In this document: positions 1-10,015 of the stretch, piece after piece
How positions within the stretch are numbered: position 1 is the stretch's first letter
Layout of the letters: each line of letters begins with the position of its first letter
Origin: Candidatus Hydrogenedentota bacterium
Lineage (GTDB): Bacteria > Hydrogenedentota > Hydrogenedentia > Hydrogenedentales > CAITNO01
Assembly: GCA_903893795.1 (NCBI GenBank)
Contig: CAITNO010000020.1
Location: forward strand, 1 to 40,874
Direction of reading: 5' to 3'
DNA: 40,874 bases
Position numbers and translations under genes: made by a program
The notes under the pieces: generated by a model
Databases searched by the model: none
Told to the model about the DNA's origin: nothing
What the model saw: the letters and a program-made list of their open reading frames with translations, nothing else

Positions 1-3000
1 AGCGACGTGTGCGCGGGCAGCCTCACGGCAGCCATAGTGACCGTCAACCCGGTGAACACGGCCGTAGTCGGCGTTTACACGGTGACCTATAACGTGAACG
101 ACGGCCACAACGACGCGCTCGAAGTGACGCGCGTGGTGACGGTGTCCGACACGACCAAGCCGGTCATCAGCCTCACGGGCTCCTCGGCGGTGACGGTTGA
201 GTGCGGCGCGACCTACACGGATGCGGGCGCGACCGCCGGCGACGTGTGCGCGGGCAGCCTCACTGCCGCCGTCGTGACTGACAACCCGGTGAACCCGGCC
301 GTGGTCGGCGTCTACACGGTGACCTACAACGTTGGCGACGGCTACAATGCGGCCGACGAGGTGTCGCGTGTGGTGACCGTTTCCGACACGACCAAGCCGG
401 TCATCAGCCTCACGGGTTCCTCGGCGGTTACGCTTGAGTGCGGCAGCACCTACACAGACGCCGGCGCAACCGCTGGCGACGTGTGCGCTGGCAGCCTCAC
501 GGCCGCCATCCAGACCAACAACCCAGTCAACGCGCAGGTCGCCGGTGTTTACACCGTGACCTACGACGTGACCGACGGCTACAACGCAGCGGTCCAGGTG
601 ACCCGCGTGGTGACCATTGCCGACACGGCCAAACCGGTCATCAGCCTTACGGGCTCTTCAGCGGTGACAGTGGAGTGTGGCGACACCTACACAGACGCGG
701 GCGCCACGGCGGGCGACGTTTGCGCCGGAAACCTTGCGGCGAACATCCAGACCAGCAATCCGGTGAACCCGGCGGTGGTCGGCGTCTACACGGTGACCTA
801 CAACGTGACCGACGGCTACAATGCGGCCGACCAGGTGTCGCGTGTGGTGACCGTGGCTGACACCACGAAACCGGTAATCAGCCTGATCGGCTCCGCAGCA
901 GAGTCAGTTGACTGCGGTGGCATGTACTCCGATGCAGGCGTGACCGTAAGCGACGCGTGCGCAGGCAGCCTGGACGTGACCGTCAACAGCGGCATCGAAG
1001 GCATCCTGGTGAACACGGACGTGCCCGGTTCCTACGCCATCACCTACGACGTGACCGACGACAGCGGCAACAGCGCGGTCCAGGTGTCGCGTGTGGTGAC
1101 GGTCACCGACACGGTCAAGCCGCTGCTCAGCCTCACGGGCGCCGACACAGTGTCGTTGGAATGCGGTGACGCCTACGAAGATCCGGGTGCGACCGCGTCC
1201 GATTCGTGCGCGGGCGACCTCACGATCAACGTCACCGTAACCAACCCGGCAAACCCGGCGGTGGTGGGCGTTTACACAGTAACCTACAACGTGACCGACG
1301 GCTTCAACGCAGCCGACGAGGTGTCGCGTGTGGTGACCGTGACCGACACGACCAAGCCGGTCATCAGCCTTGCGGGCTCTGCCGCGCTCACCGTTGAGTG
1401 CGGCGCCGGTTACACCGACGCGGGCGCCACGGCAAGTGACGCGTGCGCGGGCAACCTTACAGCCAGCATCCAGACGGGCAACCCGGTCAACGCGGCGCTG
1501 GCTGGCGTCTACACGGTAACCTACAACGTCACCGACGGCTTCAATGCCGCCAACGAGGTGACGCGCGTGGTGACCGTTTCCGACACGACCAAGCCGGTCA
1601 TCAGCCTCACGGGCTCCGCCGCGCTCACGGTTGAGTGCGGTGGCACATACACCGACGCGGGTGCCACGGCCGGCGACGCATGCGCGGGCAGCCTCACGGC
1701 CGCCATCGCGACCGTCAACCCGGTGAACCCGGCGGTGGTCGGCGTCTACACGGTGACCTATAACGTCGGTGACGGCCTCAGGGCAGCCGACCAGGTGACC
1801 CGTGTGGTGACGGTGTCCGACACCACCAAGCCGGTGATCAGCCTTGCGGGCTCTGCGGCAGTGACCGTGGAGTGTGGCGCGGCGTACACCGACGCGGGCG
1901 CAACGGCCAGCGACGTGTGCGCGGGTAGCCTTTCGGCCGCCATCGAGACAAGCAACCCGGTGAATACGGCCGTGGTCGGTGTCTACACAGTAACCTACAA
2001 CGTCACCGACGGCTACAATGCAGCCGACCAGGTGACACGCGTGGTGACCGTTTCCGACACCACCAAGCCGCTGATCAGCCTTGCGGGCTCTGCGGCAGTG
2101 ACGGTGGAATGCGGCGCGGCGTACACAGACGCGGGCGCCACGGCCAGTGACGCCTGTGCCGGCAGCCTCACGGCCGCCATAACGACCGTCAACCCGGTAA
2201 ACACGGCGGTGCTCGGCGTCTACACCGTGACCTACAACGTGGGCGACGGCATCAACGCCGCCAACGAGGTGTCGCGTATCGTGACCGTGTCCGACACCAC
2301 CAAGCCGGTCATCAGCCGGGTTGGTTCCGCCGCGGTGACCGTGGAATGCCACGGCACCTACACGGACGCGGGCGCCACGGCAACCGATGTCTGCTCAGGC
2401 AGCCTGACTGCCAGCATCCAGACCAACAACCCGGTGAACACCGCCGTGGTCGGTGTCTACACGGTGACCTACAACGTGACCGACGGCTATAACGCCGCCA
2501 ACCAGGTGACGCGTGTGGTGACCGTTTCCGACACCACCAAGCCGGTCATCAGCCTGAACGGCTCCTCGACAGTGACGGTGGAATGCGGCAGCGCATACAC
2601 TGAACTGGGGGCGACCGCAACGGACACCTGCGGCGGCGACCTGACGGCGGACATCGTCAAGGTGGGCAACGTCAAAGCGGCCGTCGGCACCTACTACGTG
2701 TTCTACTACGCCACCGACGCCAGCGGCAACGGCAACAGCGCGATGCGCACCGTGCGCGTCGTCGACACAACCGGGCCGGCCATCAGCCTGACCGGGTCCT
2801 CAGGGGTGACGGTGGAGTGCGGCAGCGTCTACACCGAAGCCGGCGCAACCGCGGCGGACGCCTGTGAAGGCGCCCGGACAGTGACGATTGGCGGCGACAC
2901 CGTGAACACGGCGGCCCTGGGCAGTATCTTCACCATCAGCTACAACGCGAGCGACAGCAGCGGCCACAGTGCCGCGCAGGTCACGCGCACAGTGACGGTG

Positions 3001-5139
3001 GTGGATACCGCCGCCCCGGTGATCAGCCTGACCGGCTCCGCCGCGGTGACCGTGGAGTGCTCCACCGGGGTGTACACCGAGTACGGCGCCACGGCGAGTG
3101 ACGCCTGCACGGGCAGCCTCACGGCAGGCATCCAGATCAGCAACCCGGTCAACACGGCCGTGCTCGGCGTGTACACGGTGACCTACAACGTCAGTGACGG
3201 CCACGGCAACAGCGCCGCCCAGGTCTCGCGCATCGTGACGGTCTCCGACACGGTCAAGCCGGTCATCAGTCTGATTGGCTCCGCTGCGGTGACAGTGGAC
3301 TGCACCGGTACCTACACCGACTCCGGCGCAACCGCCAGCGACGCTTGCGCGGGCAGCCTTACGCCTGAGATCCATGTGACCAACCCCGTGAACACGGCGG
3401 TGCCCGGTGTCTACACAGTCACCTACGGCAGCGTCAGTGACGGGCACAACAGCGCCGATCAGGTCTCGCGCATCGTCACCGTCTCCGACGCGTCCAAGCC
3501 GGTCATCAGCCGGGTTGGCTCTGCCGAAGTCACGATACAGTGCGGCGGCACCTACACCGACGCGGGCGCGACCGCCAGCGACGGCTGTGCCGGCAATCTG
3601 ACGGCCAGCATCCAGACCCATAACCCGGTGAACATGGCCGCCGTGGGCACCTACACCATCACCTACAACGTGAGCGATGGACCCAATGCCGCCGACCAGG
3701 TGACCCGGAAGGTGACGGTGATTAACACCACCCCGCCGGCCATCACGCTTAACGGCTCCGCCAATATGACGGTTAATTGCGGCGGAACATACACCGAACC
3801 TGGTGCCACGGCGACGGACATCTGCGCCGGTGACATCTCCGCGGAGATCGTCACGGTCGGCGAAGTGACAACGTCCGAACTCGGCACCTACTACGTGTTC
3901 TACTACGTCACCGACGCCTCCGGCAATGGCAACAGCACCATGCGGACAGTCCGTGTTGTCGACACCACCGGTCCGGTCATCAGCCTCAACGGCTCCGCCG
4001 CGGCGACCGCCGAATGCGGAACGGCCTACACGGACGCTGGCGCAAGCGCCAGCGATGCGTGCGAGGGCGCCCGGACGGTGACGGTGGGCGGTTCGGTGAA
4101 CACGAGCACGGTCGGTTCCTACACCCTCACGTACAGCGCCAGCGACGGACGCGGCAACAATGCCGCCCAGGTCACGCGCGTGGTGACCGTTTCCGACACG
4201 ACCAAGCCCGTGATCAGCCTCAGCGGCTCCGCCACGGTCACGGTTGAGTGCGGCGGCACCTACACAGATGCGGGCGCCACGGCGACCGATTCCTGCGCCG
4301 GCAGCCTGACCGCCAGCATTCAGGTCACGAACCCCGTCAACACGTCCAGTCCGGGCCTGTACACGGTTCGCTACAACGTCAGCGACGGCCACAACGCCGC
4401 AGACGCGGTAACGCGCGTCGTGACAGTCTCCACCAACTCCAAGCCGGTGATCAGCCTGACCGGTTCCGCCGCAGTGACGGTGGAATGCCACACGGCCTAC
4501 ACGGATGCCGGTGCAACGGCTACTGACCCGTGCGCGGGCACTCTTACGGCCGGCATCGTCGTCACCAACCCGGTGAATACTGCCGCTGTGGGCGTGTACA
4601 CGGTTGCATACAACGTGACAAACGGCTTCGTCGCCGCAGACACAGTCACCCGCGTGGTGACCGTCTCCGACACGACCAAGCCCGTTATCACGCTGAACGG
4701 CTCCTCGGCGGCCAGTGCCGAATGCGGCGCGACCTACACCGATGCGGGCGCAACCGCAAGCGATGCGTGCGCAGGCAGCCTGACGGTCACGACCGGCGGC
4801 TCCGTCAACACGGCTGTAATCGGCGTCTACACGCTGACCTACAACGTGAGCGACAGCCACAGCAACAGTGCCGACCAGGTCACGCGTGTCGTGACAGTGT
4901 CTGACACCGTGAAACCGGTCATCACGCTGCTCGGCAGCACGCCGGTGACAGTCGGCTACGGCACAGCCTACACCGACGCTGGTGCGACGGCGACCGATGC
5001 GTGCGCAGGCACCCTGACGGTGACGACGGGCGGTTCGGTGAACACGGCCGCGCTCGGCACCTACACCCTGACCTACAGCGTGAGCGACGGCCACGGCAAC
5101 AGTGCCAGCCAGGTCACACGCGTGGTCAACGTTTCAGGC
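1..5139 (+). repeat. Tandem array of ~237-bp coding repeats (DUF5011-like modules)
   Basis: Twenty-one complete units and one partial unit follow head to tail in frame. Each starts near a KPVIS-type motif, then GSxAVTVECG, YTDAGATA, DxCAGSL, and ends VTRVVTVSDT. Neighbouring units are very similar at DNA level. Two subtypes occur, one with NPVNT and one with GGSVNT in the middle. Two units instead carry a YYVFYY motif and are each followed by a unit with CEGARTV. Confidence 0.93.
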
Positions 5140-8100
5140 CAGCAGCCCACAGTGACGGTGAACCAGGCCGTTAGCCAGACTGACCCGACGCTTGCCCCGA
5201 GCGCGAGCTACCCGATGCAGTTCATCGTAACCTTCTCCGAGGCCGTGAGCGGCTTCGCCGTGGGCGATGTGACCTGGAGCGGCGGCACAATCACGCCGAC
5301 GTCCTACGCAATCAGCGGCTCCGGCGCGAACTACACCATCAGCGTGACGAGTCTGTCGGGCACGGGCACGGTCAAGCCGACCCTTGCCGCGGGCGTGGCC
5401 ACGGGTGTGGTGTCAACCCTGGGCAACACGGCCTCGACCAGCACCGACAACACGGTTACGGTAACCACCGGCACCGCGTCCGTCACGGTGAGCTCGCCTG
5501 CCACGAACAACTACTGGGCCAACGGCTCGACGCACACGGTCACGTGGACGTCGTCGCTCGTGCCCGGCACGGCGGACGTGGCGTTCTGGCTCTACAGCTA
5601 CCCGGCCGGCACCTACACGGTGCTTCCGATCACCGGTGTCAAGGCCTACCAGGGCACGGCCACATGGACCGTCCCGAACAGCCAGGCGGCCGGCAACTAC
5701 CGTCTGCGCGTTGTCGCGGGCGGCAACTGGAGCGCCTTTGGCCCCGCCTCGCCGAACTACTTCCAGGTCGGTGCGCCCAAGCTCACGCTGAACGGCTCCA
5801 CGCCGGTATCGGTGTCCTGCGGCGCCTCCTACACGGATGCGGGCGCGACGGCAAGCGACGGCTACACGCCTGCGCTCACCGTCACGACCGGCGGCACGGT
5901 GAACACGGCCGCTGCGGGCAGCTACACGCTGACCTACAACACCAGTGACGGCAACGGCAACAGCGCCGCGCAAATCACGCGCGTTGTGAACGTCACCGAC
6001 ACGGTCGCCCCGGTCATCACGCTTGCGGGTTCCGCCGCGGTGACGGTCGAGTGCGGCTCCGTCTACACCGATGCGGGTGCGACGGCCTCCGACACCTGCG
6101 CCGGCAGCCTGACGGTAACGACCGGCGGCTCGGTGAACACGGCCGCGACGGGCGCATACACGCTCACCTACAACGCCACAGACGGCTACAACGCAGCCGC
6201 CCAGGTGACCCGTGTGGTGACCGTGTCCGACACCGCCAAGCCGGTGCTCACACTGAACGGCTCCGCCGCGGTGGGCATTGAGTGCGGCTCCACCTACAGT
6301 GATGCGGGCGCCACGGCCTCCGATTCGTGCGCGGGCAGCCTGACGGTGACCACCGGCGGTTCCGTGAACTCGGCCGCGGTGGGTGTGTACACGCTGACCT
6401 ACAGCGTCAGCGATGGCCACAACACCGCCGACCAGGTCACGCGCGTCGTGACCGTATCCGACACGGTCAAGCCGGTGATCACGCTGCTCGGCAGCACACC
6501 GATACAGGTGGACCGCGGCTCGTCCTACACCGATGCGGGTGCCACGGCCACCGACGCGTGCGCGGGCAGTCTGACAGCCAGCATCGTGGTGACAAACCCG
6601 GTGAACACGGACGTTTCCGGTTCCTACACAGTCCGTTACAACGTCGGCGACGGCCACAACGCCGCCAACGAAGTTACCCGTGTCGTCAATGTGGTGTTCA
6701 CTGACCACGCTCCGGTCATCACCCACTGCCCGTCCGGCCGGTCGCTCGCGACCGACGCCGTGTGCAGCGCGGTGGTTCCGAACCTGGTGTCTGAAGTCAC
6801 GGCGACGGACGATGTGACCGCGGCGGGCAGCCTTGTGATCACCCAGAGCCCGGTGGCGGGCACGGAGATCACCGGCGCCGGCGTGCATATGGCGACCATC
6901 TCGGTGAAGGACGAAGTCCTGAACGAGACGACCTGCTCTGTGGCACTGACGGTGACGGCCTTTGACTACGCCACCTCGCTCGAGACGGTCGTTCCGTGGG
7001 CCGTGAACAACGGCGGCGGCAGCGCCATCTACGCGGTGGCCGCCACCCCGGCCACGCTCTTCGTCGGCGGCAACTTCACCGGCGCCGGTCCGGCCGCCAG
7101 CGTCCCGGCCACGGGCTGGAAGAACCTTGCCAAGATCGACATCGCCACCGGCACGGTGGACGCGACCTGGCAGCCCGTCGTTGAGTCGGGCACCTACCCG
7201 GTCAAGGCCCTCGCGCTCAGTGCGGACGGTGCGACCCTGTACGTGGCCAGCGGCGCCACGGTCGATGCGGTCAATGTTGCCACCAAGGCCGTGACCCGGT
7301 TGACGAGCCAGTCAAACTACATCTACGCACTCGCCGTTTCGCAGGGTTACCTGTACTTCGGTGGTGCCAACATGGGTTCAAACCACTGCCTCGGCGTGAT
7401 CACGCTGTCCTCCGGTGCCTTCTACGGCTGGATGACAAACGTCACCACAACGGTAACGGCCGCGGCCGTCTCCGGCGATAACCTGTACCTGGGCCTGCCG
7501 ACGAGCGTCTCCAAGCTTGACTTGACGACCGGCAACGTGACTGCCGTCAGCGCGACGAACGGCGCGGTGAAGGGCCTTGCGGCCTCCTGCGGTGCCATCT
7601 ACGCCGGCGGCGCGTTCACGACCATCGGCGGCCTGTCGCGCAGCGGTCTTGCCGTGCTCGACGCGGCCGCCTCGGTGGAGAGCGGCTGGGTGCCGGTGCT
7701 TGCCTCGGCCGGTGCGGTCAACGCGCTCTGCGTGACCGACACCGCGCTCTACGGCACAGGTGCCTTCACCACGGTTGACGGCTACGGATTCCCGGGCGTC
7801 GTCCGCTTTGCCAACACCAGCGCCCCGACGGTGACGATCAACCAGACCTCCGGCCAGGCAGACCCGGCTGCGGCCCCGACCATCGGTGTCCCCGTCCAGT
7901 TCACGGTGGTGTTCAGTGAGCCGGTGACCGGCTTCACGGCCAGCAAACTCACCTGGTCCGGCACCGCCACGGGCATCACGGCCTCCGTCTCGGGCTCGGG
8001 CGCGTCGTACACGGTGAACGTGACGGCCTCCGGCACGGGCACGCTGATTCCGTCCATCGCGGCGGGCAAGGTCTACGGTGCGGCGGGCAACTACAACGCC

Positions 8101-9723
8101 GCCTCGACGAGCACCGACAACAGCGTTACCGTATCGGGCGGCTCCGGCTCAATCACAGTGACAGCGCCTGCGTCCGGCACCTACTGGGGCGTGGGCACCA
8201 CCAAGTCCATCACCTGGACCGAGTCGCTGGTGACGGGCAACGTGGCCATTTACCTCTACGACTACACCCCGGCTCCGGGTGATGCGGGTGCGCATCCGGT
8301 CACCCTTGCCACCGGCATACCGGCATCCCAGGGCTCCTGGAGCTGGGCCATTCCGGCCAACCAGGCCTACGGCACCTACTACCGTGTGCGTGTTGTCGGG
8401 GCGGCGCAGAGCGCATTCAGCGGCACCTACCTTGAAATCGGTGCGAACGACACCGTGGCGCCGACGGTTACGGTCAATCAGGCCTCCGGCCAGATCGACC
8501 CGGCCCCGACGCCCAGCGCCTCCTACCCGGTGCAGTTTGCGGTGCAGTTCAGCGAGCCGGTGACCGGCTTCACGATTGACAAGGTCTCCTGGGCTGGCAG
8601 CACGGCCACGGGCATCACGGCCAACATCCTTGCCGGCACGGGCGGCGCGTACACCATCCGCGTCACTTCCTGCGGCACGGGAACACTGGTACCCTCGATA
8701 CCGGCCGGTGCCGCGCAGGACAGCGCGCGCAATGCAAACACAGCCTCCACGAGCACGGACAACAGCGTGACGGTTGGCGGGTCCGCCCCGACGACCTTCG
8801 CGGTGACCGCGCCCGCCACCGGCGCTTACTGGGCCGCGGGCACGACCCACGCGATCACGTGGGACGGTTCGCTCCTGGCCGGCAACGCCTCCATCTGGCT
8901 GTACGACTACAACGGCAGCAGTGTCGTTGGCAGCGCGCTGTACAACGCGAACTACGGCACCTACGTCGAACTGACCAACAGTGTCGCGGCCAATGCGGGC
9001 ACCTGGTCGTGGACGGTTCCGGTCGCCCAGACAGCAGGCACCACCTACAAGATCCGCGTGCTGGCGACACAGGCGCAGAATGCCCCGGCGGCCTACAGCG
9101 GGGAATTCGAAATCGGTCCCGACGCGCCGCTCGTTCGCGTAAGCTCACTGAACACCGGCACACCGGTGTTTGTCCCTGGCAGTTCGGTCGAGCTCACATG
9201 GTGGTCCTACCGCGTCACGGGCAACGTAAGCATCTACCTGTACGACTACACCAATGCAACCACCACGAACACGCTGCTGGCGAGCAACGTTCCCGTCAGC
9301 AACGGTGCGTGGAATTGGACGGTGCCGGCAAACCAGGCGCTGGGCGGCATGTACAAGCTGCGTGTCTACCAGTCCGCGTCGGTCGGCGACTTCAACGATG
9401 TGTACTTCGCGGTCGGAACAGGCACGCCGTCGGTGCTCGTAACCTCGCCGAACGGCGGGGAGACTTGGACCCATGGCCAGCCGGCCACGATCACCTGGAC
9501 CACAAACGCCATCGCCGACGTGGTCAAGGTGCAGTTGTGGAACTACACGACAGGTGCTTCTGAGACCATTTCAACGGGCGCCAAACCCGCGCGCAACGGC
9601 CTCAACACACTTACGTGGACGGTTCCGGCCGGCGAGACCCTCGGCACCAAGTACAAGGTCAGGGTCGTGACGAGGGATGGTTCCCTGTCCGACTTCAGCG
9701 ACAACTACTTTACGATCAACTAG
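1..9723 (+). CDS. Giant extracellular Ig-like repeat protein (5' partial)
   Basis: The frame is open from base 1 and stops at TAG 9721-9723, so the N-terminus and any signal peptide lie upstream; at least 3240 residues are visible. Modules in order: one partial and 21 complete DUF5011-like Ig modules of about 79 residues (to about nt 5139); an Ig-like module opening VTVNQ; a Kre9/KNH-like module with conserved Trp; four more DUF5011-like modules (about 5776-6697); an HYR-like module with two Cys (about 6700-6960); a beta-propeller-like part with GGNFT and GGAFT motifs (about 6961-7815); then two VTVNQ/VTINQ-type modules and four more Kre9-like modules. Most DUF5011-like modules carry a Cys pair (ECG and DxCAG), which fits disulfides outside the cell. 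No PEP-CTERM, LPXTG or transmembrane anchor is visible at the C-terminus. The likely role is a surface or matrix adhesin (inference). Its neighbours are polysaccharide genes, which fits a biofilm function. Domain names are by eye. Confidence 0.9.
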   Translation, partial: SDVCAGSLTAAIVTVNPVNTAVVGVYTVTYNVNDGHNDALEVTRVVTVSDTTKPVISLTGSSAVTVECGATYTDAGATAGDVCAGSLTAAVVTDNPVNPAVVGVYTVTYNVGDGYNAADEVSRVVTVSDTTKPVISLTGSSAVTLECGSTYTDAGATAGDVCAGSLTAAIQTNNPVNAQVAGVYTVTYDVTDGYNAAVQVTRVVTIADTAKPVISLTGSSAVTVECGDTYTDAGATAGDVCAGNLAANIQTSNPVNPAVVGVYTVTYNVTDGYNAADQVSRVVTVADTTKPVISLIGSAAESVDCGGMYSDAGVTVSDACAGSLDVTVNSGIEGILVNTDVPGSYAITYDVTDDSGNSAVQVSRVVTVTDTVKPLLSLTGADTVSLECGDAYEDPGATASDSCAGDLTINVTVTNPANPAVVGVYTVTYNVTDGFNAADEVSRVVTVTDTTKPVISLAGSAALTVECGAGYTDAGATASDACAGNLTASIQTGNPVNAALAGVYTVTYNVTDGFNAANEVTRVVTVSDTTKPVISLTGSAALTVECGGTYTDAGATAGDACAGSLTAAIATVNPVNPAVVGVYTVTYNVGDGLRAADQVTRVVTVSDTTKPVISLAGSAAVTVECGAAYTDAGATASDVCAGSLSAAIETSNPVNTAVVGVYTVTYNVTDGYNAADQVTRVVTVSDTTKPLISLAGSAAVTVECGAAYTDAGATASDACAGSLTAAITTVNPVNTAVLGVYTVTYNVGDGINAANEVSRIVTVSDTTKPVISRVGSAAVTVECHGTYTDAGATATDVCSGSLTASIQTNNPVNTAVVGVYTVTYNVTDGYNAANQVTRVVTVSDTTKPVISLNGSSTVTVECGSAYTELGATATDTCGGDLTADIVKVGNVKAAVGTYYVFYYATDASGNGNSAMRTVRVVDTTGPAISLTGSSGVTVECGSVYTEAGATAADACEGARTVTIGGDTVNTAALGSIFTISYNASDSSGHSAAQVTRTVTVVDTAAPVISLTGSAAVTVECSTGVYTEYGATASDACTGSLTAGIQISNPVNTAVLGVYTVTYNVSDGHGNSAAQVSRIVTVSDTVKPVISLIGSAAVTVDCTGTYTDSGATASDACAGSLTPEIHVTNPVNTAVPGVYTVTYGSVSDGHNSADQVSRIVTVSDASKPVISRVGSAEVTIQCGGTYTDAGATASDGCAGNLTASIQTHNPVNMAAVGTYTITYNVSDGPNAADQVTRKVTVINTTPPAITLNGSANMTVNCGGTYTEPGATATDICAGDISAEIVTVGEVTTSELGTYYVFYYVTDASGNGNSTMRTVRVVDTTGPVISLNGSAAATAECGTAYTDAGASASDACEGARTVTVGGSVNTSTVGSYTLTYSASDGRGNNAAQVTRVVTVSDTTKPVISLSGSATVTVECGGTYTDAGATATDSCAGSLTASIQVTNPVNTSSPGLYTVRYNVSDGHNAADAVTRVVTVSTNSKPVISLTGSAAVTVECHTAYTDAGATATDPCAGTLTAGIVVTNPVNTAAVGVYTVAYNVTNGFVAADTVTRVVTVSDTTKPVITLNGSSAASAECGATYTDAGATASDACAGSLTVTTGGSVNTAVIGVYTLTYNVSDSHSNSADQVTRVVTVSDTVKPVITLLGSTPVTVGYGTAYTDAGATATDACAGTLTVTTGGSVNTAALGTYTLTYSVSDGHGNSASQVTRVVNVSGQQPTVTVNQAVSQTDPTLAPSASYPMQFIVTFSEAVSGFAVGDVTWSGGTITPTSYAISGSGANYTISVTSLSGTGTVKPTLAAGVATGVVSTLGNTASTSTDNTVTVTTGTASVTVSSPATNNYWANGSTHTVTWTSSLVPGTADVAFWLYSYPAGTYTVLPITGVKAYQGTATWTVPNSQAAGNYRLRVVAGGNWSAFGPASPNYFQVGAPKLTLNGSTPVSVSCGASYTDAGATASDGYTPALTVTTGGTVNTAAAGSYTLTYNTSDGNGNSAAQITRVVNVTDTVAPVITLAGSAAVTVECGSVYTDAGATASDTCAGSLTVTTGGSVNTAATGAYTLTYNATDGYNAAAQVTRVVTVSDTAKPVLTLNGSAAVGIECGSTYSDAGATASDSCAGSLTVTTGGSVNSAAVGVYTLTYSVSDGHNTADQVTRVVTVSDTVKPVITLLGSTPIQVDRGSSYTDAGATATDACAGSLTASIVVTNPVNTDVSGSYTVRYNVGDGHNAANEVTRVVNVVFTDHAPVITHCPSGRSLATDAVCSAVVPNLVSEVTATDDVTAAGSLVITQSPVAGTEITGAGVHMATISVKDEVLNETTCSVALTVTAFDYATSLETVVPWAVNNGGGSAIYAVAATPATLFVGGNFTGAGPAASVPATGWKNLAKIDIATGTVDATWQPVVESGTYPVKALALSADGATLYVASGATVDAVNVATKAVTRLTSQSNYIYALAVSQGYLYFGGANMGSNHCLGVITLSSGAFYGWMTNVTTTVTAAAVSGDNLYLGLPTSVSKLDLTTGNVTAVSATNGAVKGLAASCGAIYAGGAFTTIGGLSRSGLAVLDAAASVESGWVPVLASAGAVNALCVTDTALYGTGAFTTVDGYGFPGVVRFANTSAPTVTINQTSGQADPAAAPTIGVPVQFTVVFSEPVTGFTASKLTWSGTATGITASVSGSGASYTVNVTASGTGTLIPSIAAGKVYGAAGNYNAASTSTDNSVTVSGGSGSITVTAPASGTYWGVGTTKSITWTESLVTGNVAIYLYDYTPAPGDAGAHPVTLATGIPASQGSWSWAIPANQAYGTYYRVRVVGAAQSAFSGTYLEIGANDTVAPTVTVNQASGQIDPAPTPSASYPVQFAVQFSEPVTGFTIDKVSWAGSTATGITANILAGTGGAYTIRVTSCGTGTLVPSIPAGAAQDSARNANTASTSTDNSVTVGGSAPTTFAVTAPATGAYWAAGTTHAITWDGSLLAGNASIWLYDYNGSSVVGSALYNANYGTYVELTNSVAANAGTWSWTVPVAQTAGTTYKIRVLATQAQNAPAAYSGEFEIGPDAPLVRVSSLNTGTPVFVPGSSVELTWWSYRVTGNVSIYLYDYTNATTTNTLLASNVPVSNGAWNWTVPANQALGGMYKLRVYQSASVGDFNDVYFAVGTGTPSVLVTSPNGGETWTHGQPATITWTTNAIADVVKVQLWNYTTGASETISTGAKPARNGLNTLTWTVPAGETLGTKYKVRVVTRDGSLSDFSDNYFTIN
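5776..6697 (+). repeat. Second block of four DUF5011-like coding repeats
   Basis: Four further units of the same family, mostly the GGSVNT subtype, are separated from the first array by one VTVNQ-type and one Kre9-like module. The last unit has lost the first Cys (VDRGSS instead of VECGSS), as has the last unit of the first array (VGYGTA). Confidence 0.85.
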
Positions 9724-9731
9724 CATGCAGC

Positions 9732-9762
9732 GGTGCCGCCGTCCCGCATGGGCGGCGGCACC
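9732..9762 (+). other. Strong GC-rich inverted repeat after the giant gene
   Basis: A 10-bp perfect arm pair (9732-9741 and 9753-9762) can extend inward past a bulged T by three more pairs to a GCAT loop. No T-run follows, so by itself it is a poor intrinsic terminator. It may act with the terminator 20 nt downstream or protect the 3' end of the mRNA. Confidence 0.6.
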
Positions 9763-9781
9763 CCATACAAACGAATCTGTT

Positions 9782-9829
9782 CCGGCCGGACCCCCTGCAA
9801 AAGGCAGAAGGTCCGGCCGGTTCTTTTCT
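9782..9829 (+). terminator. Rho-independent terminator of the giant gene
   Basis: CCGGCCGGACC (9782-9792) pairs perfectly with GGTCCGGCCGG (9810-9820). The loop has a small inner CTGC/GCAG stem, and the hairpin is followed directly by the T-rich tract TTCTTTTCT. It lies 59 nt after the stop codon and separates the giant gene from the downstream hydrolase gene. Confidence 0.88.
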
Positions 9830-9892
9830 GGAGACGGCGGGGATGTTGTCGTCCGTGCAATAGGGGAGGGGTGGGACCGGGGGCGAAGCAAA

Positions 9893-9922
9893 TTGGAACC
9901 CTGCAAACGCCGGTGCTACACT
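9893..9922 (+). promoter_or_regulatory. Candidate sigma70-type promoter for the GH9 gene
   Basis: TTGGAA (9893-9898), an 18-nt spacer and TACACT (9917-9922), with a TGC just before the -10 box as in extended -10 promoters. It lies about 94 nt before the chosen ATG and after the upstream terminator. Each hexamer matches the consensus at four of six positions. Confidence 0.35.
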
Positions 9923-10015
9923 GGTCGGCAACTGGGGAGCACAGCGTATAAGAAGGGGCTTCTGAAGAGGCCGAATCCCTATTGCGGCACTTCGATCGCC
10001 ACCTTTGAAGAAGGA

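Noticed and set aside
904..5094. Long minus-strand frames of 482 and 764 codons opposite the giant gene
   Set aside because: They mirror the tandem repeats, have Arg/His/Gly/Ala-rich repetitive translations and no motifs. The plus-strand frame has clear Ig-like modules.
1..5139. CRISPR or satellite interpretation of the tandem repeats
   Set aside because: The 237-bp period keeps one reading frame throughout and encodes Ig-like modules; there are no short repeats with unique spacers.
9677..10015. Upstream extension of the GH9 frame, overlapping the giant gene
   Set aside because: The extension crosses a strong terminator and a candidate promoter, and its residues are low-complexity and basic. 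A hydrophobic signal sequence begins only at 10016-10061.
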